Positions 32,411 through 42,072 of a stretch of DNA of 64,000 nucleotides are shown here, in pieces. The stretch's first letter is position 1. Every line of letters begins with the position of its first letter. The notes under the pieces are model-generated. The model was not told the origin of the DNA. It worked only from the letters and a program-made list of their open reading frames with translations, and did no database searches. A program made the position numbers and the translations under genes. The DNA comes from an uncultured Moraxella sp. Lineage in GTDB: Bacteria; Pseudomonadota; Gammaproteobacteria; Pseudomonadales; Moraxellaceae. Where the stretch lies: the NCBI RefSeq assembly GCF_945873075.1, contig NZ_CAMCBS010000001.1, positions 1 through 64,000 on the forward strand, written 5' to 3'.

Positions 32411-33391
32411 ATGAGTAGTACTATTGAATTACCAAGCCTATTATCATTTGAACGTAAATTAGAAAATTCAGATGGTTTAATGTTTTCTGGTAATTGGGAT
32501 AATATCAAACAAGATGTATCATGGGAGCCGATTTCTATTATTCCACGTTTTAATCGTTCTACCCAAAGTGCTCATGGTATTTCTGATGAAAATAAAATTA
32601 AACCCAACCCCGTATCTGCCAGTAATGATGATGCAAATCTACCCTTGGAGCATGATACACTAAAACTTAGCTTTTCATTACGTGTGATTGGTAATTTGGG
32701 TGTGCCGTTTGCATGCAATGTGCCAGATTTTGAACAAGCGATTGTTGAAAAAGTGAATGAATTTAAGCAAACTGACATGTTGGATGAATTGGCAAAACGT
32801 TATGCGACCAATATTGCTAATGGACGCTTTTTGTGGCGTAACCGAGTAGGTGCAGAACAAGTTCGTATCATTGTCAATGTTGATGGACAAGATAGTGTAT
32901 TGGAGTTTAATGCTTATGATTATGGATTAAATGATTTTAATGATAGTGATGAGCAATTAACCATTTTGACAAATATCATCAAGCAAGGTTTGGCTGATGA
33001 GCAAGGTTTTTGCTTTATGCACATTGATGCTTATGTAAAATTGGGTGCAGGTCAGCATGTATTCCCATCACAAGAAATGAATATGGGTGAAAAACGCAAA
33101 TCCTTATTTAAGATTAAAGACCAAGCTGCGATGCACAATGTCAAAATTGGTAATGCCTTGCGTACTGTGGATACATGGTATGAACAAGATGCTAAATTCC
33201 CAATTGCTGCTGAACCTTATGGTGCAGTTACTCAGCGTGGACAGGCATATCGCCCTAGTGGTAATGATTTATATACTTTGATGATAAATTGGGTAAATGA
33301 CGAAATTTCTCCAGAAGAGCAAGCTTATGTAGTGAGTAACCTAATTCGTGGTGGCGTGTTTAGTAAGGTTAGCAAGGACAGTAAAGAATAA
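32411..33391 (+). CDS. csy3: Csy3/Cas7f backbone subunit
   Basis: A 326-residue Cas7f. Recognised by LLSFERKLENSDGLMFSGNW at the N-terminus, NGRFLWRNRVGAEQVRI (about 137-153), VFPSQEMN and GNALRTVDTWYEQD (about 250-265), and NLIRGGVF at the end. Six copies form the crRNA-binding backbone of the Csy complex, each contacting six guide nucleotides. Ribosome site AAGGAG precedes ATG 32411. The stop codon overlaps the start of cas6f by one base. Confidence 0.95.
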   Translation: MSSTIELPSLLSFERKLENSDGLMFSGNWDNIKQDVSWEPISIIPRFNRSTQSAHGISDENKIKPNPVSASNDDANLPLEHDTLKLSFSLRVIGNLGVPFACNVPDFEQAIVEKVNEFKQTDMLDELAKRYATNIANGRFLWRNRVGAEQVRIIVNVDGQDSVLEFNAYDYGLNDFNDSDEQLTILTNIIKQGLADEQGFCFMHIDAYVKLGAGQHVFPSQEMNMGEKRKSLFKIKDQAAMHNVKIGNALRTVDTWYEQDAKFPIAAEPYGAVTQRGQAYRPSGNDLYTLMINWVNDEISPEEQAYVVSNLIRGGVFSKVSKDSKE

Positions 33392-33987
33392 TGCAATTTT
33401 ATCAAGAATTAACCATTATTCCCTGCGAAGAGATACCTACTTATGTGGTGTGGAGTAAACTCTACACCCAACTCCATCTTGCCTTTGTTGAACAGCAAGA
33501 TGATGATGGCAAAATCGCCTACGGTGTTGCATTTCCGCAGTACCGATTAAAACCAGAAAAACAAATTGGTTTTTTAGGGTTTAAAGTGCGTATTTTTGCA
33601 CAAACGGAACAGGCATTGCAGGTATTAAATCTTGCAAAATGGTTGGAACGGCTTACTGATTATGTGCATATCACCAGTATTCGCCCTGTACCTGTGGATA
33701 AAGTGACGGGTTTCTCACAATATTACCGAGTCATTCCAAAAATGTCTTTAGATGAGCGTATTGTACATCAAGCGGCTCGCCACGATGTATCAGTAGATAC
33801 TGCACGAGAGCATTTAAAGGGCTATCAGACCCAAGCGACCATTGAGCCATATATTCAGCTCAAGAGCCAAAGCACAGGGCATAATTTTGCTTTACACATC
33901 GGCAAGCAGTCTGCCGATGGCTTGGGCGATGGCAAATTTGGCACTTATGGACTTAGTCGCAGTGCAGGTGTGCCAGAGTTTGGGTGA
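33391..33987 (+). CDS. cas6f: Cas6f/Csy4 crRNA endoribonuclease
   Basis: A 198-residue Csy4. The catalytic His29 lies in LYTQLHLAFVEQQ at the position known from Pseudomonas Csy4, and the C-terminal part contains GLGDGKFGTYGLSR. The enzyme cuts the repeat RNA at the 3' foot of the stem-loop and stays bound to it. It starts in a TAATG overlap with csy3. Its need for a short stem-loop rather than an exact sequence is why the hairpins of the pseudo-array may be substrates. Confidence 0.95.
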   Translation: MQFYQELTIIPCEEIPTYVVWSKLYTQLHLAFVEQQDDDGKIAYGVAFPQYRLKPEKQIGFLGFKVRIFAQTEQALQVLNLAKWLERLTDYVHITSIRPVPVDKVTGFSQYYRVIPKMSLDERIVHQAARHDVSVDTAREHLKGYQTQATIEPYIQLKSQSTGHNFALHIGKQSADGLGDGKFGTYGLSRSAGVPEFG

Positions 33988-34018
33988 TGGATAATCTTAG
34001 CGGAGATATTTTTGCCAA

Positions 34019-34582
34019 TCATTTGTGCCACAACACTTCCGCCCCACCATCTAGCCGTGCCACCACGCGCGCTAGGATAAACAGATAATCTGATAGGCGG
34101 TTTAGATACTGCAAAGTCGTCACGCTGATATTGCCATCACGCTCATGCAAGCGGATAACAAGCCGTTCGGCATCACGGCAGACACTGCGTGCGATGTGCG
34201 TTTGGGCGGTTGCCACCGAGCCTGCCGGCAGGATAAATTCCTTGAGATAGGGTAAATCATCATTGTGCGTCGATGCCCAGTTTTCAAGTTGTGTCACATC
34301 GCTTGCTGTGATGGCGATATAGCCGATGTCTTGGTGGTTTGGTAGGGCGATTTCGCCGCCGATATTGAATAATTTATGCTGAATGGTGCCGATTTCATCG
34401 CAGACGGCAGGTAGTTTGTCCGCCAAATAGGCTTGCAGTAGCCCCATTTGAGCATTTAGCCCATCTATGATGCCCATCGCATCAAAACGCAAATCCGCCT
34501 TGGATAGACGGCTGCCATCGCCAAGCCCTGTTGTACCATCATCGCCTGTGCGTGTGGTGATTTTAGATAATCGGTTGCCCAT
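34019..34582 (-). CDS. PduO-type ATP:cob(I)alamin adenosyltransferase
   Basis: A 187-residue corrinoid adenosyltransferase that makes adenosylcobalamin from cob(I)alamin and ATP. The N-terminal signature TRTGDDGTTGLGDGSR (about 9-24) binds ATP, and CRDAERLVIRL plus YLNRLSDYLFILAR are the usual C-terminal helices. A longer frame starts at 34654, but ATG 34582 gives the family N-terminus MGNRLSK. It is convergent with cas6f, 31 nt away, and divergent from yggX. Confidence 0.9.
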   Translation of the reverse strand: MGNRLSKITTRTGDDGTTGLGDGSRLSKADLRFDAMGIIDGLNAQMGLLQAYLADKLPAVCDEIGTIQHKLFNIGGEIALPNHQDIGYIAITASDVTQLENWASTHNDDLPYLKEFILPAGSVATAQTHIARSVCRDAERLVIRLHERDGNISVTTLQYLNRLSDYLFILARVVARLDGGAEVLWHK

Positions 34583-34668
34583 AAGATACTCGCTGTCATC
34601 AAAAGGGCTATCATAGCATTTTTTGTACGCACAAGGCGACAGATGAATGGACACAAAGGCACAAAATT

Positions 34669-34677
34669 TTGTTATAA
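34669..34677 (+). promoter_or_regulatory. Extended -10 promoter of yggX
   Basis: TGTTATAAT matches TGnTATAAT. It lies 28 nt before the ATG at 34705. Confidence 0.5.
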
Positions 34678-34704
34678 TCAGTGAAATTTTAACGAGTACT
34701 GATT

Positions 34705-34995
34705 ATGCAAACCTTTAACCCAGCTGACCACATGGTGTTTTGCCGTAAATATAAAGAAAATTTGCCAAAACTGCCAAATCCGCCATTTCCCAATGCCAAA
34801 GGTCAAGAAATCCAAAACACCGTGTCTGCCAAGGCATGGAATGAGTGGATTGAGCTACAAACCATGCTGATTAACGAAAATCATCTCAGCATGATTGACC
34901 CAAACGCCAAAGCATTTATCAACGAACAGCGTGAAAAATTTCTTGATAATGCTGATTATCAAAAGCCACAAGGCTACACACCGCCAAAGGCATAA
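34705..34995 (+). CDS. yggX: YggX-type Fe(II)-trafficking / oxidative damage protection protein
   Basis: A 96-residue protein of the YggX family, which protects Fe-S clusters from oxidation. The conserved N-terminal Cys lies in [15 protein letters not shown] (family VxCxxxxxxxxxL), followed by [20 protein letters not shown], the most conserved helix. Length is typical. A thioesterase gene follows after 33 nt on the same strand. Confidence 0.9.
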   Translation: MQTFNPADHMVFCRKYKENLPKLPNPPFPNAKGQEIQNTVSAKAWNEWIELQTMLINENHLSMIDPNAKAFINEQREKFLDNADYQKPQGYTPPKA

Positions 34996-35028
34996 TCAAA
35001 TTGTATGAATTGATGGTAAGGATACGCT

Positions 35029-35511
35029 ATGCTTAAGATTGATAATATTATTGAGCCGATTTTGGTGGGCGATGCTCGCCCAAGCAGCTTGGCAGAATTT
35101 CCCGTTGTCCATGTCCAACCCGTCCAATGGGGCGATATGGATAGTTTTAAACATCTAAACAATGTCGCCTATTATCGTTATGCGGAGTCGGCGCGTATCA
35201 GCTATATGCGTGCGCTTGGGCTCATGCATGAGCGTGAGGATTTGCTGACGATTTTGGCCGGCTCAAGTATGCAGTATCGCCGTCCGGTCAATTATCCAGA
35301 TACTTTGCTGATTGGCGTGCGTATCAAGCATCTTGGCAATACGAGCCTTGTGCAAGAATACACGGTGTTCAGTCATGACCAACAGGCGGTCGTGGCGATG
35401 GGCGAGGCGGTGATTGTTCGCACTGACAGCACCATGTCAAAGACGCCGTGGACGGATGCTGAGCGAGCATTGATTGAGGCTTTTGAAGGTCACAAGTTTG
35501 AAAAAGCCTGA
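35029..35511 (+). CDS. 4HBT (YbgC-like) acyl-CoA thioesterase
   Basis: A 160-residue hot-dog fold protein. The motif WGDMDSFKHLNNVAYYRYAE (about 41-60) contains the catalytic Asp and the HLNN turn of 4-hydroxybenzoyl-CoA/YbgC thioesterases. The substrate chain is unknown. It follows yggX closely and ends at a bidirectional terminator facing mpl. Confidence 0.85.
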   Translation: MLKIDNIIEPILVGDARPSSLAEFPVVHVQPVQWGDMDSFKHLNNVAYYRYAESARISYMRALGLMHEREDLLTILAGSSMQYRRPVNYPDTLLIGVRIKHLGNTSLVQEYTVFSHDQQAVVAMGEAVIVRTDSTMSKTPWTDAERALIEAFEGHKFEKA

Positions 35512-35576
35512 CTAAGCAAGTCTTGATTTGGTTCTGACCTAATTTTTTGATTTGCCAAACCAAATCATTGCAAAAA

Positions 35577-35615
35577 AACAAACCCTGCCGATGAAAGTTG
35601 GCGGGGTTTGTTTGT
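35577..35615. terminator. Bidirectional terminator, thioesterase gene / mpl
   Basis: AAACAAACCC and GGGTTTGTTT pair around an imperfect inner stem (TGCC / GGCG), flanked by A- and T-runs. Confidence 0.75.
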
Positions 35616-35642
35616 CGATGCGCCTAAATAAGACGGATAAAA

Positions 35643-37019
35643 TTAAGCGAGTGCCGCCACAATCTTACCATGAATGCCTTCAAAACCCCCATTTGACATG
35701 ATGATGATGGCATCACCTGCGGTGGCATTTGCCTTGATATGGTCGATGATGGCATCGATACTATCTAGCACGAGCTGATTTGGTGCATCGCCGATGGCAT
35801 CGATAAGCCCCCAAGTCAAGCCCTTTGGTTCATACCAAATCACCTGATCAGCGAGCGATGCCGATGGCGCTAGGCTGTCACGATGGCTGCCAAGCTTCAT
35901 GGTGTTTGAGCGTGGTTCGATAATCGCCCAAATGCGGCGGTCGGCTAGGCGTTTTTTAGCGCCATCAAGTGTCGTGGTGATGGCGGTCGGGTGGTGGGCA
36001 AAGTCATCAAAGACCAAGATATCATTGACATCACCGATCAGCTCCATACGGCGCTTGATGCCGCCGAAGCTTGATAGTGCAGCACAAGCTGTCTCGACGC
36101 TGACGCCGATATGGTGTGCAGCGGCGATGGCGACTAGGCCATTATTGACATTGTGCAGACCACTCATGCTCCAGTGTACTTCACCCATCTCATCGCCAAA
36201 GCGTACGCCAAATGCTGAGCCGTCAGCTGACTGTAGTGTCGCCTGCCAATCACCATCACCGTCGATGGCGGTGCGTAGAACTGGTGTCCATACGCCTTTG
36301 GCCAGGGTCTCTTCTAGACTGTCGGTATTTGATGGCATGATGATTTGCCCTGAGCTTGGAATCATGCGAATCATATGGTGAAACTGCGTCTGAATGGCGT
36401 CCAGATTGGCAAAAATATCCGCGTGATCGTATTCTAAGTTGTTCAAAATCGCAGTCGTCGGGCGATAATGCACGAACTTAGAACGCTTATCAAAAAACGC
36501 CGAATCATACTCATCCGCTTCGATGACAAAATACTGCTCACCCAAGTGACTAGAATGAGCAAAAGCACGCTGTAAGCGTTCATCTTCGGTGGCAACGAGT
36601 GGTACGCCACCAATCAAAAAGCCCGTATCAATCCCTGCATACTGCAAAATCCATGACAGCATGGTCGTGGTCGTGGTCTTGCCATGCGTACCTGCGACAG
36701 CAAGCACATGGCGATTTTTTAGCACTTGTTCATAAAGAAACTGTGGGCCTGAGGTATAAGGCAGGTGCTGATCGAGCATATACTCCACCGCTTCCATGCC
36801 ACGCTTACAGGCGTTGCCCACCACCACCAAATCCGGTGCAGGGTCTAGATGTTCGGCTTTGTATCCTTCCCAAATCTCCACACCAGCGTCTTGTAGCTGT
36901 GTGCTCATCGGTGGGTAGATGTTGGTATCTGAGCCTGTGACAGTATGACCCAGATCACGAGCCAGTAGTGCAAGCGACCCCATAAATGTGCCACAGATAC
37001 CAAGGATATGAATGTGCAT
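35643..37019 (-). CDS. mpl: UDP-MurNAc:L-Ala-D-Glu-meso-DAP ligase Mpl
   Basis: A 458-residue Mur ligase. The N-terminus MHIHILGICGTFMGSLALLA is the UDP-binding loop of Mpl, AVAGTHGKTTTTTM (108-118) is the ATP loop, YDSAFFDKRSKF is the Mpl-specific central region, and DDFAHHPTAI lies in the C-terminal domain. Mpl attaches the recovered tripeptide directly to UDP-MurNAc, bypassing MurC-D-E, and is a peptidoglycan recycling enzyme. mupP in this window serves the sugar branch of the same process. dsbB follows 47 nt downstream of its start in the opposite sense of transcription order, i.e. dsbB lies upstream on the same strand. Confidence 0.95.
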   Translation of the reverse strand: MHIHILGICGTFMGSLALLARDLGHTVTGSDTNIYPPMSTQLQDAGVEIWEGYKAEHLDPAPDLVVVGNACKRGMEAVEYMLDQHLPYTSGPQFLYEQVLKNRHVLAVAGTHGKTTTTTMLSWILQYAGIDTGFLIGGVPLVATEDERLQRAFAHSSHLGEQYFVIEADEYDSAFFDKRSKFVHYRPTTAILNNLEYDHADIFANLDAIQTQFHHMIRMIPSSGQIIMPSNTDSLEETLAKGVWTPVLRTAIDGDGDWQATLQSADGSAFGVRFGDEMGEVHWSMSGLHNVNNGLVAIAAAHHIGVSVETACAALSSFGGIKRRMELIGDVNDILVFDDFAHHPTAITTTLDGAKKRLADRRIWAIIEPRSNTMKLGSHRDSLAPSASLADQVIWYEPKGLTWGLIDAIGDAPNQLVLDSIDAIIDHIKANATAGDAIIIMSNGGFEGIHGKIVAALA

Positions 37020-37066
37020 AATTGACCTTTAAAACTGTAAAACTTGAAAATAATAAATGGATAAAA

Positions 37067-37573
37067 TTACGGTTGATTTTTTAAGATTTTTTTCAAAATC
37101 ACACCTTGCACGACCAAGGCAAAGATAAACATAATCAGTGCCTGTGCAGGGATGGATAGCCCAAGCACCGTCCAGTCGATGATGGTGCAGTCACCTTTGG
37201 CAAATAAGACTTTTGAAAAGACATCGCTCATTGGCATGGTATCAATCATATAGTTGAGCCCTGCGCCACATTCGACCATCTCCATCGATGGGAAATAATG
37301 AATCCAAGTATGACGAGCAGCAACGCCAAGCCCCCACAGCGTGCCTGCCATGCCGCCTAGCCAAAATAGCAGGCGGACGGTTTTGCCTTTTGGATTAAAT
37401 ATGGCTGCCAAAAACGCAAACACGCCCAAAATCCACAGACCAATCCGTTGAAAGATGCACAGTGGACACGGGTCAAGGAATAAATAATTTTGTAGATAAG
37501 CGATGACAAAGACGCTGACCACGACCGCCATGACGACAAGCAGGGCATTTAGGGTGCGATAACTTAGGTTCAT
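37067..37573 (-). CDS. dsbB: Disulfide bond formation protein DsbB
   Basis: A 168-residue inner-membrane protein with four hydrophobic segments. The first periplasmic loop holds Cys36 and Cys39 in LDPCPLCIFQ, the second holds Cys102 and Cys129, all four catalytic cysteines of DsbB. It reoxidises DsbA (3943-4563) and passes electrons to ubiquinone. It lies between gshA and mpl on the same strand with short gaps, a likely transcription unit. Confidence 0.95.
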   Translation of the reverse strand: MNLSYRTLNALLVVMAVVVSVFVIAYLQNYLFLDPCPLCIFQRIGLWILGVFAFLAAIFNPKGKTVRLLFWLGGMAGTLWGLGVAARHTWIHYFPSMEMVECGAGLNYMIDTMPMSDVFSKVLFAKGDCTIIDWTVLGLSIPAQALIMFIFALVVQGVILKKILKNQP

Positions 37574-37585
37574 TGGGTGCTCCAG

Positions 37586-39142
37586 TTAGCGGTAGGCTTG
37601 CACATAGTCATAAAAATCGATGGTATCCGACGCTTCTAGGCGTGCTTGCTCGGCGATGGATTCGGCAGCGATGGCGTCAAATTTGGCTTCGTCGGCGGCA
37701 CTTAGTGCATGACGCAGTAGTTCGCCTTGATGTTTTTGGGCAAGCAGTTTACCCAATGCCCATGTGCCACCGGCTCGGCGTGAGTCAGCTTCGATTTGTG
37801 CGGAGAGCGTAAAATCAGGATTGGTGGCTTTGCCTTGCATCATCGCCAGTGCACTGCGGTAGTCATTGCCCCCATGATGCGCATCAAAGGCATCAGCGAT
37901 ACGCTGCATCTGCGATAGATGATGGACAATCCAATCATGCAGGCAAATCTCGCCAGTCTCGGTGCTGATGGTGATACCGCTTTGGCGACCGTGATTGACG
38001 ACGGTTTCGATGTTTTTGTTCAGGCGTTTTTCTTCATCAGGCAGTAGCGCAGGCGATTCATTGAGCAGGCAGTACAGTGCCAAGACTTCCAAGAAACACG
38101 CCGTCGGCACGCTGATGCCGATATCGACATACGGGTCTAGGTCAATGGCTCGAAATTCCACATAAGCAATGCCCCGTGCTGCCAGTGCTGCCGTTGGTGT
38201 CTCGCCAGATTTGGTGGCTTGTTTTGGGCGAATTGGGCTGTAGTATTCGTTTTCGATTTGTAGAATATGGCTATTAATCTGAATCGGATTGCCCTGCGCA
38301 TCATCGACGCCGATGGCTTCAAAGTCGGCATACGGCGTGCCGATGGCTTTTCGCAGACCTTGAATATATTCATCTAGGTCATTATAGCGAATGTCCAAAT
38401 CTTCTTGGACGCTGTTGGTGTAGCCAAGCTTGCCCATGCGTAGGCTCGTACCGTCAGGCTGATAATAGCTGCAAGTCTCGCCAAGTCTGACAAGGCTATG
38501 CGTACGCCCACTCAAAAATGTCCCACACACCGCAGGGCTAGCACCAAGTAGGTATAGCACCAGTGGCGTTAGGCGTTTAAAATTGCGAATCAGTGCCAGA
38601 TATTTGGCATTTTTAAAGCTTGCCAAATCCTTGCCATCATTATCGGCGGCGTGCCATGCGCTAAACAAATCATCGCCCACAGACAGATTATAATGCAGTC
38701 CTGCAATCGTCTGCATCTTGCGACCATAACGCACGCCAAGCCCCGAGCGGTATAGAGTCTTAAGCTTACCGATATTGGATGTGCCATAGTCCGCCAGTGG
38801 AATATCACTGTCGGTATCCGATGACATACACGGCATCGACATTGGCCACATCAGCTCATCATTCTCAAGCGAGCGATGCACGAGTACATGCAAATCTCTG
38901 AGCATATCCAAAGCTTGTTTGATAGTTGGCTTGGGGTCGGTGATGAGCTCAAGCAGATTTTCAGAATAATCGGTGGTGATATAAGGGTGGGTCAGCTTTG
39001 AGCCGAGTTTGGCTGGGTGAAAAGTCTTGGCAGAATAGCCATCAGGCTGCATCCGCAAACCTTCTTTTTCGATACCACGCTGCATCCCTGCAACCAAATG
39101 CGGTGCAAACCAAGTCGGTAGAGTAAAGGTTGATTGAGTCAT
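37586..39142 (-). CDS. gshA: Glutamate-cysteine ligase GshA
   Basis: A 518-residue enzyme of the E. coli type (about 518 residues), first step of glutathione synthesis. Recognised from GIEKEGLRMQPDGY near the N-terminus, HPYITTDYSENLLELITDP (about 52-70), VEFRAIDLDPY and the SETGEICLHDWI region. The start has a poor ribosome site but matches family length. It is followed by dsbB after 12 nt, linking thiol redox genes in one unit. Confidence 0.95.
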   Translation of the reverse strand: MTQSTFTLPTWFAPHLVAGMQRGIEKEGLRMQPDGYSAKTFHPAKLGSKLTHPYITTDYSENLLELITDPKPTIKQALDMLRDLHVLVHRSLENDELMWPMSMPCMSSDTDSDIPLADYGTSNIGKLKTLYRSGLGVRYGRKMQTIAGLHYNLSVGDDLFSAWHAADNDGKDLASFKNAKYLALIRNFKRLTPLVLYLLGASPAVCGTFLSGRTHSLVRLGETCSYYQPDGTSLRMGKLGYTNSVQEDLDIRYNDLDEYIQGLRKAIGTPYADFEAIGVDDAQGNPIQINSHILQIENEYYSPIRPKQATKSGETPTAALAARGIAYVEFRAIDLDPYVDIGISVPTACFLEVLALYCLLNESPALLPDEEKRLNKNIETVVNHGRQSGITISTETGEICLHDWIVHHLSQMQRIADAFDAHHGGNDYRSALAMMQGKATNPDFTLSAQIEADSRRAGGTWALGKLLAQKHQGELLRHALSAADEAKFDAIAAESIAEQARLEASDTIDFYDYVQAYR

Positions 39143-39282
39143 GGTGCAATTCTTATGTTATGGTGTTTGCTTGTTGGATTGTCTTGTTATTATAAAGAGA
39201 AGCAAACCGCTTGGCAAAATAATTTGGGGTGTAGCTGTGTGCTGCTTTTGCATATCAATAGGCAAAAACGGCACACAAGCCC

Positions 39283-39624
39283 TTAGATAGAGAACGATGA
39301 GCCACAGCCACAGGTGGTGGTGGCATTTGGATTATTGACAATAAAGCGAGAGCCTTCGAGCCCTTCGGTGTAGTCGATAATCGAGCCTACCAAGTATTGA
39401 TAGCTCAATGAATCCACCACCAAAACTTCAGTACCATTATCAAAGGTGGCGTCATCATCGCCCAATTCTTCAGCAAAATCAAAGCCATAGCTAAAGCCAG
39501 AACAGCCACCGCCTGTCACATAGACACGAAGCATCAAGGCGTCATTGCCTTCGGCGGCTTTGAGCTTGGCAAGCTTGGCAGCGGCATTGTCAGTTAGGGT
39601 CAGACCAGTATTCCCAGTATTCAT
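39283..39624 (-). CDS. erpA: Iron-sulfur cluster insertion protein ErpA
   Basis: A 113-residue A-type Fe-S carrier. The three conserved cysteines are in [11 protein letters not shown] (Cys41) and TTCGCGSSF (Cys105, Cys107). The FAEELGDDD stretch and length favour ErpA over IscA. ATG 39624 is used; an in-frame TTG at 39639 is possible. It delivers [4Fe-4S] clusters to apoproteins such as those for isoprenoid synthesis. Single gene with about 140 nt of non-coding sequence on its downstream side. Confidence 0.9.
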   Translation of the reverse strand: MNTGNTGLTLTDNAAAKLAKLKAAEGNDALMLRVYVTGGGCSGFSYGFDFAEELGDDDATFDNGTEVLVVDSLSYQYLVGSIIDYTEGLEGSRFIVNNPNATTTCGCGSSFSI

Positions 39625-39840
39625 AGCGACTTTGTCCAAATAGTGTCCAAAATTAATTCTTGACTTAAATAAGACCGATTGTCAATTATACAAGGTTTTG
39701 CTGTGGAAAATAAGTGATTTTTGGTAAATTTCACCGTGCCATACCACCGCCAAAATCAGCACAGTGGTAGATGAGCGATGCTCGCCAATAACAATGCCGC
39801 CGATTGTGGCGACAGTGTGTGATGTGGTTAAGCCATAGTT

Positions 39841-40752
39841 TTAAAACTTAATCACCTCATTTTCTGCAGGGACAAATACTCTATCGCTAAATTTATGCGT
39901 TTTGATAAACTCACGCATTTGTTCACGACTGACCGTTGCGTGGTTCACAGCGTCCATATGTACCGTGATGATTTTGGCATGGGGGACAGCTTGATAAGCA
40001 TGAGCCACATCGTCCACTCCCATAATCAAACTACCATCAAACCCTTGCAGCTGGGCATAGCCTGTATTTAACACCAGCACATCAGGACGATAGTATTTTA
40101 AGGCACTATTGACCTCATCATTCCAAATGGTATCACCTACCACATACAGCGTTTTTTCGCCACGAGATTGAAAAACAACGCCCATCGCATCACCTACAAT
40201 TTCTGCAACTTGTGGAATGGCATACATGGCATCTGTACCATGCTGTCCGCCAGTTTTGGACAATAAGACATCGCCAAATTGCGTATTTTTGCCCAAAACT
40301 CTGACATCTTTAAAGCCTTGTTCACGAATAATGCGAGCATCACCTGCATTTTGGACAAAAATCGGCAACTCTTTTGGTAAGCGGGCTTGGGCGACTTCGT
40401 CCCAATGGTCGGCGTGAGTATGGGTAACAATAATTGCATCGACACCTTTAATCACTTCATCAATGCTTTGTTTCATATCAATCAAAGGATTGCGTTTTTC
40501 GCTATTGACCGTGCCTTCAAATCCTGCATAACACCCTTTTTCTGCCAAATATGGGTCAATCAAAAAGGTTTTGCCTGCATATTCAATTTTAGCAGTTGCA
40601 TTACGAATATGTTGATATTCACTACTGGTTTGAGTGCTTACTGTTTTGGTCATAACCTGATGTGATGTCGCTTGACAAGCAGTTAAGCCAACAAGGCTTG
40701 CTAACATAAGACCTAAAGTGAATTTTTTAAACTTAACATTTTTGATAAACAT
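39841..40752 (-). CDS. MBL-fold metallohydrolase lipoprotein
   Basis: A 303-residue protein with a lipoprotein signal (ASLVGLTACQ) and the metal-binding motif VTHTHADHWDE. Further metal ligands are in GGQHGTD and VVGDTIWND. It resembles the UlaG/YtnP-like L-ascorbate lactonase or N-acylphosphatidylethanolamine-hydrolase groups of the superfamily; the substrate is unknown. ATG 40752 has GGAGAAAG upstream. A divergent GlxA-type regulator starts 107 nt away and probably controls it. Confidence 0.82.
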   Translation of the reverse strand: MFIKNVKFKKFTLGLMLASLVGLTACQATSHQVMTKTVSTQTSSEYQHIRNATAKIEYAGKTFLIDPYLAEKGCYAGFEGTVNSEKRNPLIDMKQSIDEVIKGVDAIIVTHTHADHWDEVAQARLPKELPIFVQNAGDARIIREQGFKDVRVLGKNTQFGDVLLSKTGGQHGTDAMYAIPQVAEIVGDAMGVVFQSRGEKTLYVVGDTIWNDEVNSALKYYRPDVLVLNTGYAQLQGFDGSLIMGVDDVAHAYQAVPHAKIITVHMDAVNHATVSREQMREFIKTHKFSDRVFVPAENEVIKF

Positions 40753-40859
40753 AGCTTTCTCCAAAATTATTCAATGGTGTTGATGATGTCTATTTTATCA
40801 GCCTAAAATTTGTGCTACCATTGACCTATTTATCAAATAACGAAAGTTTTGGGTCAATT

Positions 40860-41807
40860 ATGCAAAAACCTTATCGTATTGGTTTGATTCTGTATCCAGA
40901 GATTAGCCCTTTTCATTTTTCAGCACCATTTATGGTGTTTAGCCATTGTCAAGAAAATAATCAAGCTTTGTGTCAAATTCATATCATTGCCACGCCCAGT
41001 AGTTTAGCGAATCAAAATAAATTTTTGATACAAGCCGATGGTGATTTGGCATTGCTTGATGATTGTGATATGGTAATTATGTGCGGTTGGCATGATATTC
41101 ACACACCGCCTGATGATGAATTGGTACAAGCCTTACAGCGGTTTTATGCCAAAGGCAAGAAAATTGTTGGGCTGTGTTATGGTACTTATGTGCTCGCTTA
41201 TGCAGGATTGCTAGATGGTAAAAAAGCAACAACGCATTGGTATCAAAATGATGTATTTAAAACCTTATTTCCCAACGTGCATTTAGATGAAAATGCCTTA
41301 TATGCTGAAGATGGGCAAATCACAACATCGGCAGGTACAGTTGCTGGGCTGGATTGTTCGCTTGCGATTGTGCGGTCATTGTTTGGGCGTAAAGTTGCCA
41401 ATCATGTGGCTAGGCTTTTGGTCGTATCACCACACCGATTGGGCGGACAGGCTCAATATATTGAAGAGCCTGTTTACGAGCATCATCAAGCAATGGGTGA
41501 ATTATTGACACATATCCGCCAAAATCTCATGCATTCCTACCCGATTGATGAGCTGGCAAAACGCCTAAATATGAGCCGTAGTTCCTTTACTCGGCATTTT
41601 CGCCGTGCGACGGGACAGTCGTTTCATGATTGGCTGATTCATGCACGGGTGCAACAAGGGCGAGATTTGTTAGAAAGTCATACGCTATCTGTTGAGCAAA
41701 TCGCTGAACATGTCGGATTTGGCACGGCGACGGCTTTTCGTGAACAATTTAAAAAGATTTATCAAGTATCGCCACAAGCCTATAGACGGCAGTTTTTGGG
41801 GGGATAG
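40860..41807 (+). CDS. GlxA-family (DJ-1/PfpI + AraC) transcriptional regulator
   Basis: A 315-residue protein with an N-terminal DJ-1/PfpI domain (nucleophile-elbow-like VGLCYGTYVLAYAG near residue 105-118) and a C-terminal AraC helix-turn-helix pair (LAKRLNMSRSSFTRHFRRATG and QIAEHVGFGTATAFREQFKK). Such regulators sense small metabolites through the DJ-1 part and usually activate a neighbouring gene, here most likely the divergent metallohydrolase. ATG 40860 is preferred; the frame opens at GTG 40812 but without a ribosome site. Confidence 0.85.
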   Translation: MQKPYRIGLILYPEISPFHFSAPFMVFSHCQENNQALCQIHIIATPSSLANQNKFLIQADGDLALLDDCDMVIMCGWHDIHTPPDDELVQALQRFYAKGKKIVGLCYGTYVLAYAGLLDGKKATTHWYQNDVFKTLFPNVHLDENALYAEDGQITTSAGTVAGLDCSLAIVRSLFGRKVANHVARLLVVSPHRLGGQAQYIEEPVYEHHQAMGELLTHIRQNLMHSYPIDELAKRLNMSRSSFTRHFRRATGQSFHDWLIHARVQQGRDLLESHTLSVEQIAEHVGFGTATAFREQFKKIYQVSPQAYRRQFLGG

Positions 41808-42072
41808 GCACTAATTGGCATCACTTCTCGGACACACCCCAAAATACCGCTTATATTCACGGCGTTAGATCTGCTTGGTGTGCCGATTGAACCGTGTACT
41901 ACTTGATCATAAAAGTCTTTATAAATTTGCAAAACCACCTAAAAATTCGCATAATCAGCATCGTTTTGTCATAATTGTGCAACAAATCCTGTTTTTATTG
42001 CCAAAAAATGGTATAGTACACTTATTTATTTTCTGGGTGGATGCCCAACAAATGATTGTTTAGGAGTTTGGT
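41808..42072. other. Intergenic region upstream of sstT
   Basis: The left half codes for protein-like stubs in two frames (for example NWHHFSDTPQNTAYIHG at about 41813-41870) that have no start and may be the relic of a lost gene. The right half is AT-rich with a TATAGT -10-like hexamer near 42012 and TTTAGGAG before sstT. Confidence 0.35.
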
